Positions 1-5,496 are shown, counted from the stretch's first letter. The stretch is 5,496 nt of DNA from Acidimicrobiales bacterium (GCA_017883125.1 JADGOD010000124.1:1-5496), one strand, 5' to 3'. Notes: generated from the sequence alone by a model not told the origin. A program made the numbers and translations.

Positions 1-70
1 GACGACGCTGGACTGGCGCGAGACGGCGGCGCTGTACACCGGCGCGAACGCGGGCCCGGCCGGGATGTGA
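1..70 (+). CDS. C-terminal tail of an unrecognised protein (5' end outside window)
   Basis: Reading from base 2, the frame gives 22 codons (TTLDWRETAALYTGANAGPA, then GM) ending at a TGA at 68-70. Every one of these codons ends in G or C. The other two forward frames do not show this, so the stretch looks like the true 3' end of a GC-rich gene entering from the left. The peptide has no motif I can place in a family, and no function is proposed. The TGA is followed by a junction-like stretch and then by a P450 fragment in another frame, so this tail may itself belong to a rearranged gene. The reading frame is moderately supported; the identity is unknown. Confidence 0.4.
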   Translation, partial: TTLDWRETAALYTGANAGPAGM

Positions 71-164
71 TCGAGCGCCGGCACTGCCGGGGCGCCGAGC
101 ATCCGGCGGCGGATTTCAAGCTCATCAGTCTGCCCATCAGCTGGGTGGGCGGCTCGAGCTGTAG

Positions 165-557
165 GGAGACGAGATCATTCGCTGGGCCTCGCCGGTCACG
201 TACTTCCGGCGCACGGCGACCGAGGACACCGAGCTCAACGGCGCTCAGATCAGCGCGGGCGACCCCGTCACCCTCTGGTACCCGTCGGCGAACCGGGATG
301 CCGACGTGTTCGCCGACCCGTTCAAGTTCGACGTCACCCGGAAGCCCAACCCCCACGTGGCCTTGGGGGCCCCGGGTCCCCACCACTGCCTCGGCGCCAA
401 CCTCGCCAGGCGCGAGATCAAGGTGATGTTCCAGGAGCTCCTCTCCCGTACTGGCGAGATTGAGATGCTGGGCGAGCCTGCGTACAGCGTGTTGGGCGTC
501 GTGAGTCCGGTTGTCTTCTCGATGAAGGATTTGCCGGTCCGCCTGACGCCGCACTGA
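165..557 (+). pseudogene. Cytochrome P450 C-terminal remnant (K helix to C-terminus)
   Basis: The frame open from 165 to the TGA at 555-557 encodes about 130 residues matching the last third of a bacterial P450. It starts at the K helix (EIIRWASPV, the ExxR motif, 171-182). Next come the segment YFRRTATEDTELNGAQI, the ANRDADVFADPFKFDV region (PERF-like, Lys in place of Arg) and the heme-ligand loop LGAPGPHHCLG, with the axial Cys at 387-389. It closes with GANLARREI and the typical KDLPVRLTP C-terminus. The usual loop Phe is Leu here. The extra loop residue and GANLAR recall the CYP125/CYP124 group, as remembered. An in-frame TAG at 162-164 lies just upstream, and no P450 sequence is visible in any frame of 1-164. 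About 270 residues are missing, including the oxygen-binding I helix, so it cannot be a working enzyme. Family call is firm; pseudogene status is likely unless the assembly is wrong. Confidence 0.85.
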
Positions 558-559
558 GC

Positions 560-574
560 GGCTCGCGTCGAGCC
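560..574 (+). terminator. Hairpin just after the P450 remnant
   Basis: GGCTCG, a 3-base loop and CGAGCC form a perfect 6-bp GC-rich stem beginning two bases after the P450 stop codon. The position fits a transcription terminator. No T-run follows, as is common in GC-rich actinobacteria. A 6-bp stem can also arise by chance at this base composition, so function is uncertain. Confidence 0.4.
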
Positions 575-854
575 ACCGTCAGCGATGCGCGCAAGGCTTG
601 TAGGGGAAGGCGACCCGCCTCACCTCTCGGTCGCGTGGGCCAGCTTCAACTCCTTCACATGCCACGCCACCAGGGGCTCCGGCGGTCCCGGCGGGGTCGC
701 TCAAGGGCGTGGCCGTTCAACCCATGAGCACGAGCTCGACAGTCCCTCCTCCAACTAGTGTCGGTTCGGTCTCCGCTGAAGGCCACTCGGGGGCCCTGTG
801 CCACGAAGACCGCTCACTGCGTGACACTCGACGAACGAGACGAGGTGGCACGAT
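575..854. other. Intergenic stretch without a convincing gene
   Basis: This roughly 280-base gap between the P450 remnant and the alcohol dehydrogenase holds no ORF with family resemblance. On the minus strand, 620-700 is an open stretch with mostly G/C third codon positions (ending VKELKLAHATER and TGA), which might be the end of a degraded gene. On the plus strand, TCGACA at 736-741 resembles a -35 box, but no well-spaced -10 box follows it. The alcohol dehydrogenase promoter should lie here, but I could not locate it. Confidence 0.4.
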
Positions 855-859
855 GAGGG
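855..859 (+). promoter_or_regulatory. Ribosome binding site deciding the alcohol dehydrogenase start
   Basis: GAGGG lies six bases before the ATG at 866. The adjacent in-frame candidates fit less well: TTG at 860 and ATG at 863 are too close, and ATG at 878 is about 18 bases away. Confidence 0.55.
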
Positions 860-865
860 TTGATG

Positions 866-1885
866 ATGAGCGAGACGATGCAGGCGTGGGTGGTCGAGCG
901 CCCAGGACCGATCGGCACGAAGCCGCTCCGGCAGGTGGAGCGACCCATCCCTGTCCCGGGACCCGGACAGGTTCGCATCCACGTGCGAGTCTGCGGTGTC
1001 TGCCGCACTGACCTCCATCTCGCCGAGGGCGATCTGCCTCCGAGGCACGACCGCGTGGTCCCGGGCCATGAGGTCGTCGGCGTGGTCGATCTGCCCGGCC
1101 CCGGTTCCACGCGCTTCGCTGAGGGTGACCGTGTGGGGGTACCCTGGCTGGCTCACACCTGTGGGACCTGCCGGTTCTGTGTGACCGGACGGGAGAACCT
1201 GTGCACCGCTTCCCTGTTCACCGGCTGGGACGTCGACGGAGGGTATGGCGAGTACCTGGTCGCCGATGAGGACTTCATCTACCGGTTGCCGGAGGGCTTC
1301 AGTGACGAAGAGGCTGCACCGCTGCTCTGCGCGGGGATCATCGGCTACCGAGCCCTTCGCCGGTCACAGCTGCCCCCGCAGGGTCGACTCGGGATCTACG
1401 GATTCGGCGGCTCGGCGCACATCACCGCTCAGATCGCCATGGCCGAGGGCGCTCGTGTTCACGTCATGACCCGCTCGCCGGAGGCGCGTGCGCTGGCACT
1501 CGAGCTCGGAGCGGCCAGCGCCGGGGGTGCCGACGATCCCCCACCTGAGCCCCTCGACGCCGCCATCCTCTTCGCTCCGGTTGGCACCCTGGTCCTCCCT
1601 GCACTCGAGGCCCTTGACCGAGGGGGCGTCTTGGCGGTGGCCGGGATCCATCTCAGCGACATCCCGACCCTCAACTACGACAAGCACCTCTTCCACGAGC
1701 GCACGCTGTGCAGTGTGACGGCGAACACCCGTGACGACGGTGAGGCATTCCTGGACCTAGCGGCTCGGTCTGGTGTGAGGGTCTCGGTGACGCCGTACCC
1801 GATGGAGAGGGCCGATGAGGCTCTGGCTGATCTGGCCTCGGATCGGGTCAACGGTGCTGCGGTCCTTGTCAACGCTCAGCGCTGA
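866..1885 (+). CDS. Zinc-dependent alcohol dehydrogenase family protein (MDR superfamily)
   Basis: This complete 339-residue cytosolic oxidoreductase is predicted to interconvert an alcohol and an aldehyde or ketone with NAD(P)(H); the substrate is unknown. The GroES-like domain carries the catalytic zinc ligands Cys46 (CGVCRTD), His68 and Glu69 (PGHE) and Cys155. Thr48 and His51 match the proton relay of horse liver alcohol dehydrogenase. Cys99, Cys102, Cys105 and Cys113 form the structural zinc lobe. The Rossmann domain has GFGGSA at 179-184. The second strand ends in VMTRS with no acidic residue, which leans towards NADP(H). Features such as LHLAEGDLPPR, LLCAGIIGYRALRR and GIHLSDIP resemble, as remembered, the actinobacterial group annotated as zinc-binding alcohol dehydrogenase family protein (TIGR02822; Mycobacterium tuberculosis AdhA is similar). 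Length is normal for the family. It appears to be a single-gene unit: the P450 remnant upstream is separated by a hairpin, and the next gene is convergent. The start at 866 is chosen by its GAGGG site; ATG 878, giving MQAWVV, is the main alternative. Confidence 0.93.
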   Translation: MSETMQAWVVERPGPIGTKPLRQVERPIPVPGPGQVRIHVRVCGVCRTDLHLAEGDLPPRHDRVVPGHEVVGVVDLPGPGSTRFAEGDRVGVPWLAHTCGTCRFCVTGRENLCTASLFTGWDVDGGYGEYLVADEDFIYRLPEGFSDEEAAPLLCAGIIGYRALRRSQLPPQGRLGIYGFGGSAHITAQIAMAEGARVHVMTRSPEARALALELGAASAGGADDPPPEPLDAAILFAPVGTLVLPALEALDRGGVLAVAGIHLSDIPTLNYDKHLFHERTLCSVTANTRDDGEAFLDLAARSGVRVSVTPYPMERADEALADLASDRVNGAAVLVNAQR

Positions 1886-1940
1886 CTCGGGCTGCTCCCG
1901 TGGCGTTTGACGGATGTCGTCGTGGGCGAACGTCACTCGT

Positions 1941-1966
1941 TGGCCGAGGCTTCAAGCCTCCGGTCA
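1941..1966. terminator. Bidirectional terminator-like hairpin between convergent genes
   Basis: The left arm TGGCC+GAGGCT and right arm AGCCTC+(C)+GGTCA surround a 3-base TCA loop. This makes an 11-bp stem with one bulged C (1961) and one G-T pair. It sits 56 bases after the alcohol dehydrogenase stop and 39 bases beyond the stop of the minus-strand EAL gene, so it could end transcription from both sides. No U-tract follows on either strand; on the plus strand a C/T-rich run follows. Confidence 0.65.
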
Positions 1967-2004
1967 GCCCCTCCCCTCCCCCGGGTCCTGGCGTCGGCAT
2001 CCGA

Positions 2005-4890
2005 TCAGGAGAGCGGCTTCGGGTATCCGAAGAAGTACCCCTGGGCCAGGTCGACCCCCAGAGCGATGAGGGTGTCGACCTCGGCTTGGGTCTCGACACC
2101 CTCGCCCAGGAGGGTTATCCCGGTCTGGTCGGCGAAGTGGCGCATCCCCGAGACCAGCGCCTGGCGGGCTGGGTCGGTGTCGATCTTCTGGACCAGGCCG
2201 ATGTCGAGCTTCACCACATGGGGGCTCAGCTCGAGGATGTGGCGTAGGCCGGAGTAGCCGGCGCCGGCGTCATCGACGAAGAGTTGGGCGCCCTCGATCT
2301 GATCGATGGCCTGGCGTAGCGCTGGGTAGTCGTCGATCCGCACGTGCTCGGTGATCTCGATCGAGAAGATGCGTCTCGATCCGGAGGCGACTGAAGCGAC
2401 GTGCCCGTCGACGACGGTGGTCGGCGAGAAGTTCATGCTCAGCCATAGTTCCGAGTCCAGGTGCTCGGCTGCGGCCAACGCCGCTGCGGCACAAGCCGTC
2501 TCGAGCTCGGCCTGAAGTCCGACAGAGCCCGCCTCGACGAAGTGCAGATCGGGACGCTTGTCGTCATCGAACCGGGTCAGAGCCTCATAGCCCACGATCT
2601 CGTGGGTCTTCAGGTCGATGACCGGCTGGAAGACCGGATGGAAGCGCCGGTGTTCGATGAGATCCTTCACCTCGTTGCGTGCCGACTCGCTGAGCCCGAA
2701 GGCATTGACCTGCTCGCCGAAGAGAACACCGGCGAACAAGCCGAGCTCGTCGAAGGTGGACAAGTGGGACTCGATGCGCTCTCGGTACTCCGGGCCCTTG
2801 AACCCGAAGGCGAGCACTCCGATGATCTCCCCTTCCCAGTTGACCGGGGTCCAGACGAATGCCTCGAAGCCGGCCTTGAGAGACTCCTCGAGGTACGGGC
2901 CGGTCGTGATCTCGCCGGGATCGTTGAGGTCCAACCACCACGTCCCGCCTTTGGTGCGCTCGACGAGGAGGTCCTGCATCGCGGGCAGGATGGGAGATCC
3001 GTCGAGCAACCCTTCGAGGCGGCTTCCGGGGATCCCGACCGGCAGTAGTGCGCCTTGGTCCTGGACGAGCAGGATGACGGCGGCATCGATTGCATCGAGG
3101 TTGGTCACCGCGGCGCAGAACGCGGAGGCCGTCCCTTCGAGGGTCGCGGTTGGCCGCACATCCCGCATCAGCTGGACGACCTCCGCCCGATTCACCTGCT
3201 CGCGCAACAGGTCGGCTTGGAGACCTCGTTCGACGGTCAGGTCCAACTTGACGGCCACGTAGCCCATCAGCCCGCCCTCGGAATCATGGATGGGCGAGAT
3301 CGTCGTCTCCTCCACGTAGATCTCGCCGCTCTTGCGTTGGTTCTCAAGCACCCCGCACCAGGAGCGGCCTGCCACGAGCTCGGCCCAGAGGTCTTCGTAG
3401 AACCGACGGTCGTGCAGGCCGCTGCTGAAGATGCTGGGGGTCTTGCCCAGGATCTCCTCGAGCTCGTACCCGGTGCTCTTCACCGCTGCTGGGTTGGCGA
3501 AGATGATCGAGGGCGTCGAATCGGTCACCACGACAGCCTCGCCCGCCTGGTCGATCGCCGTGGCCAGGAGCATGCGCTCGTTGAGCGACTCGATGAGGCG
3601 GCGGTGCTCGCGCAGTCGCTCCATGCCCACACCCATCTGTGCCGCAAGATCGGTGAGGAGGGACACGGCGGTGTCGTCGAATGCCCGCTGCTCTTCGGCA
3701 TAGACGTTGAGCACGCCGTCGATGACGCCGTCGACCCGCACCGGGAGCGAGACCGCAGATCGGAGTCCCAACTGCTTCGCCCTCTCCTTCCAGGGGCCAG
3801 TTCGCTGATCAGCGGCGAAGTCGTCGACGACCACGGGTTCGCTCTCGCGGATCGCCGTCCCGGTTGGACCGCGTTCGAGCAAGGTGTCGGCCCAGGAGAT
3901 CGAGATGTCGTCGAGGAATTCGCCGCGCTCACGGCTCATGGCGACACTCAGCACGCAGTGCTCGTCGTCGTCGGCCGCCCGGCCGTACGAGGAGAAGCTG
4001 TAGCCGCCCTTGTCGACGATCGCCTGGCACATCTCGATCAGCAAGCTCTCCTCGTCTCGGGCGTTGACCAGGATGGCGTTTCCCGCAGAGAGGGTCGCGG
4101 AAGCTCTTCGGTTGATCACCTCGCGGTCGATGTCGCGAAGCGTCACCGCCACGGAGACAAGGTTGCCCGCCCCATTGCCGATGGGCTGTGCCTGAGCGAG
4201 GAACCATCGGTGCCCACCGCCAGCGGTCCGAAGGCGAACCTCGATCGGCTCAGCCTCCTCCTCGGTGAGCACCCGCTGCCTGTACTCGCTCGCCCGCGCG
4301 AGGTCGTCGGTGGAGACCAACTCGGACTCCAATCTCCCGATGATCTCGGCAGGGTCAACGCCCAGCTCGATCTTCACCGAGGGCGAGATCCACTCGACAC
4401 GGCCGTTGGCGTCGATCAGGCTGACGATGTCTGAGACGTTCTCGGCGAGGAGGCGGTAGCGCTCGAGAGCCTTGCGGACCTCGGTGACGTCCCGCCAGGT
4501 GTAGGCGAGCGAATCTCCGACCTTCATGCTACGGATGTCGTAGTGGCGATCGGCTCCGAGGATCTCGTTCTGATAGACGACGTCGTCGAGGATCAGGGGC
4601 TCGCCGGTCTCGACGGTGCGGATGTAGTCCTCGAGCAGGCCGGCTCCGACATGTTCGGGCAGCAGGTCAAGGAGCCGAGCTCCGAGCAGATCGCCGCGGG
4701 TGGTCTGGTTGTAGGCGATGGCCGCCTCATTGGCATCGGTGTACTCGAAGTCAACGATCCGTCCAGAGTCGTCCCTGACGACGGCTAGCAACACATAGGG
4801 GTCGAGCTGCATGTCCAACCTGGCCTGGAGCTCACCCCGTGTGACCTTGGACTCCCGGGGCGCCGCAACGACGATGGCATCCTCGATCAT
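2005..4890 (-). CDS. PAS-PAS-GAF-PAS-GAF-EAL sensor, predicted c-di-GMP phosphodiesterase
   Basis: This 961-residue soluble multi-sensor protein is predicted to hydrolyse c-di-GMP to pGpG. Approximate domains: PAS 18-138 (ending AYTWRDVTE), PAS 143-258 (ending VTLRDIDRE), GAF 263-428, PAS 441-558 (NPAAVKSTGYELEEILGKTP; ending VAVKLDLTVE), GAF 568-728 and EAL 736-959. Charged helical linkers join the modules. No membrane segment or signal peptide is visible, and there is no GGDEF domain. The EAL domain keeps the residues needed for catalysis and metal binding, by comparison with RocR-type enzymes: Glu769 (YEALTR), Asn820 (MNFSP), Glu848 (EITE), Asp873/Asp874 (DDAGAGYS), Lys894 (KLD), Glu930 and Glu933 (GEGVE) and Gln950 (QGYFFG). 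Activity is therefore likely. The DDFGTGYS loop reads DDAGAGYS. No LOV-type Cys or obvious heme motif is seen, so the signals are unknown. The ATG at 4890 is preferred: AGGA lies nine bases upstream, while the stretch to a GTG at 5001 (37 more residues) has many A/T third positions and no recognisable domain. It is monocistronic as far as seen. Confidence 0.93.
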   Translation of the reverse strand: MIEDAIVVAAPRESKVTRGELQARLDMQLDPYVLLAVVRDDSGRIVDFEYTDANEAAIAYNQTTRGDLLGARLLDLLPEHVGAGLLEDYIRTVETGEPLILDDVVYQNEILGADRHYDIRSMKVGDSLAYTWRDVTEVRKALERYRLLAENVSDIVSLIDANGRVEWISPSVKIELGVDPAEIIGRLESELVSTDDLARASEYRQRVLTEEEAEPIEVRLRTAGGGHRWFLAQAQPIGNGAGNLVSVAVTLRDIDREVINRRASATLSAGNAILVNARDEESLLIEMCQAIVDKGGYSFSSYGRAADDDEHCVLSVAMSRERGEFLDDISISWADTLLERGPTGTAIRESEPVVVDDFAADQRTGPWKERAKQLGLRSAVSLPVRVDGVIDGVLNVYAEEQRAFDDTAVSLLTDLAAQMGVGMERLREHRRLIESLNERMLLATAIDQAGEAVVVTDSTPSIIFANPAAVKSTGYELEEILGKTPSIFSSGLHDRRFYEDLWAELVAGRSWCGVLENQRKSGEIYVEETTISPIHDSEGGLMGYVAVKLDLTVERGLQADLLREQVNRAEVVQLMRDVRPTATLEGTASAFCAAVTNLDAIDAAVILLVQDQGALLPVGIPGSRLEGLLDGSPILPAMQDLLVERTKGGTWWLDLNDPGEITTGPYLEESLKAGFEAFVWTPVNWEGEIIGVLAFGFKGPEYRERIESHLSTFDELGLFAGVLFGEQVNAFGLSESARNEVKDLIEHRRFHPVFQPVIDLKTHEIVGYEALTRFDDDKRPDLHFVEAGSVGLQAELETACAAAALAAAEHLDSELWLSMNFSPTTVVDGHVASVASGSRRIFSIEITEHVRIDDYPALRQAIDQIEGAQLFVDDAGAGYSGLRHILELSPHVVKLDIGLVQKIDTDPARQALVSGMRHFADQTGITLLGEGVETQAEVDTLIALGVDLAQGYFFGYPKPLS

Positions 4891-4981
4891 CTCGACCCAT
4901 CCTGACAGTTCTTGAACGCAGAGCGCCGAAGCACGGGCATCATGTGGGGTGCAACTGGCCGAGGACTCCAGCTCACATCGC

Positions 4982-5216
4982 TCACGGTGCCAGTATCTCA
5001 CCGCCAGGCCCCGAAATCGGGCATCCCGGTTTGAGTCCGTCGATGAGCAGCCCGAAGGCCGCCGGGCTCAGCCGGAAGAACCAGTGAGCGGGAGCTCGAT
5101 CGCAGGAGGGGACGGCAACGAGGGCGTGGTGCTGGCTGGATCTCGCCGAGGGCGTCGAGAACCACGCGGGCACGGATCGCTTTCTGGCGGGCCGAAGCCG
5201 CTGATTTCGACTCCAT
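4982..5216 (-). pseudogene. Small unknown ORF, apparently frameshifted by a 4-bp duplication
   Basis: From the ATG at 5216 the minus strand reads MESKSAASARQKAIRARVVL, then DALGEIQ, with mostly G/C third positions. After that the frame loses coding character. The next frame over then becomes coding-like (HHALVAVPSCDRAPAHWFFR, then LSPAAFGLLIDGLKPGCP) up to the TGA at 4982-4984. The switch falls on a tandem GCTG GCTG at 5131-5138 (plus strand). Removing one copy joins the two halves into a single 76-residue ORF. I do not recognise the product and see no membrane segment or known motif. The 3' end would lie 91 bases before the ATG of the EAL gene on the same strand, so it might once have preceded that gene in an operon. 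Chance open reading is the main alternative. Confidence 0.35.
4992..5000 (-). promoter_or_regulatory. Possible extended -10 element upstream of the EAL gene
   Basis: On the minus strand this reads TGAGATACT, matching the extended -10 pattern TGn followed by GATACT (four of six against TATAAT). No good -35 box is seen. If real, transcription would begin about 95 bases before the ATG at 4890 and downstream of the alternative GTG at 5001, ruling that start out. The evidence is weak. Confidence 0.2.
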
Positions 5217-5496
5217 GGCTCGCTATCGCACGACCATCACCTCGAACCTCGGTGCTGATGAGGCCTTCGGCTGCATGGCGGCCTTCGAGAACGTTGGGGA
5301 GTGGGACTCCGGGTGCCAGGGCTTGCTCGGCTCACCGATGGTCCAGTGGCGCGCAGCACGCGCTTCGGGGTCGTCGCATCGTTCCTGGGCCGTCGACTCC
5401 CCCTCGTCTACGAGGGGACCGACTTCGAGCCGGGACGACGCCTCGTCATGGCGGCGAACACCAACAATGCAGCAGCCGTCGCAGCGCTGGGACAGA
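5215..5496 (+). pseudogene. SRPBCC family (polyketide cyclase/dehydrase-like) protein, frameshifted, 3' end outside window
   Basis: The N-terminus MARYRTTITSNLGADEAFGC and then MAAFENVGEWDSG matches the opening strand and helix of actinobacterial SRPBCC proteins, which fold as a cup that binds a hydrophobic ligand. The match then moves to another forward frame: ARLTDGPVARSTRFGVVASF, LGRRLPLVYEGTDFEPGRRL and VMAAN. The strand pattern and the FEPGRR motif are typical of the same family. The shift lies between the codon for Asp (5305-5307) and the LTDGPV segment (from 5331). The gap is 23 bases, one short of eight codons, which fits a single-base deletion. No Shine-Dalgarno sequence is visible before 5215, so the start rests on family resemblance. 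The frame is still open at the window end. Ligand and role are unknown. It is either a true pseudogene or an assembly indel. Confidence 0.7.

Noticed and set aside
67..426. A 119-codon frame over the P450 remnant
   Set aside because: It is out of frame with the conserved ExxR and heme-Cys motifs; the translation is Ser/Thr/Arg/Pro-rich shadow sequence.
441..558. LOV photoreceptor identity for the third PAS domain (residues 441-558 of the EAL protein)
   Set aside because: The flavin-binding Cys motif of LOV domains (like NCRFLQ) is absent; the corresponding stretch reads GKTPSIFSSGLHD. The coordinates given here are residues, not bases; the bases are about 3217-3570.
736..764. A -35-like TCGACA as alcohol dehydrogenase promoter
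   Set aside because: No acceptable -10 hexamer occurs at 16-18 bases spacing; TAGTGT at 756 is only 14 bases away.
709..1011. A 100-codon plus-strand frame, including an ATG at 853 with GAGG upstream
   Set aside because: Its larger part overlaps the alcohol dehydrogenase in another frame, and the translation is rich in Arg, Gly and Pro with no motif. The dehydrogenase frame is clearly the coding one.
755..1156. A 133-codon minus-strand frame over the alcohol dehydrogenase start
   Set aside because: It is antisense to the conserved zinc-binding region of the alcohol dehydrogenase and resembles no known protein.
2461..3262. Two plus-strand open frames (195 and 214 codons) antisense to the GAF2/EAL region
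   Set aside because: They lie opposite clear PAS, GAF and EAL domains and have low-complexity, compositionally biased translations with no family resemblance.
3055..4434. A 459-codon open frame on the plus strand, antisense to the EAL gene
   Set aside because: Its codons overlay the real gene's codons exactly. Stops in this antisense register need TTA, CTA or TCA in the sense gene, which are rare in GC-rich DNA. Its protein has no recognisable domain, while the sense strand has six.

Overview
The window comes from a GC-rich bacterium. Codon third positions in the intact genes are mostly G or C, and the gene families (a CYP125/124-type P450, a zinc alcohol dehydrogenase typical of actinobacteria, an SRPBCC protein and a PAS/GAF/EAL sensor) point to Actinomycetota. 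I cannot fix the class; Acidimicrobiia is one possibility. No mobile element, CRISPR array, tRNA or rRNA was seen.

Layout. Positions 1-70 hold the last codons of an unrecognised gene on the + strand. Positions 71-164 look like a broken junction. Positions 165-557 are the C-terminal third of a cytochrome P450 whose N-terminal two thirds are missing, followed by a hairpin. Positions 575-854 hold no convincing gene. Positions 866-1885 (+) encode a complete 339-residue zinc-dependent alcohol dehydrogenase with both zinc sites intact. A strong hairpin at 1941-1966 lies between this gene and the convergent minus-strand gene at 2005-4890. That gene encodes a large soluble PAS-PAS-GAF-PAS-GAF-EAL protein, a predicted c-di-GMP phosphodiesterase with the full catalytic residue set and no GGDEF domain. 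Positions 4982-5216 (-) look like a small unknown ORF broken by a 4-bp tandem duplication. Positions 5215-5496 (+) are the 5' part of an SRPBCC (polyketide cyclase/dehydrase-like) gene with a one-base frameshift; it runs off the window.

How it fits together. The P450, alcohol dehydrogenase and SRPBCC protein belong to families common in actinobacterial lipid, steroid or xenobiotic metabolism. The P450 and SRPBCC genes look broken here, so no working pathway can be claimed. The EAL protein would lower c-di-GMP in response to signals sensed by its three PAS and two GAF domains; nothing here ties it functionally to the alcohol dehydrogenase. Several broken genes flanking two intact ones suggest either a decaying accessory region or uncorrected indels in the assembly. 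I found no clear previously undescribed system. The best leads are the six-module EAL sensor and the two frameshifted genes with nearly touching start codons at the right end.
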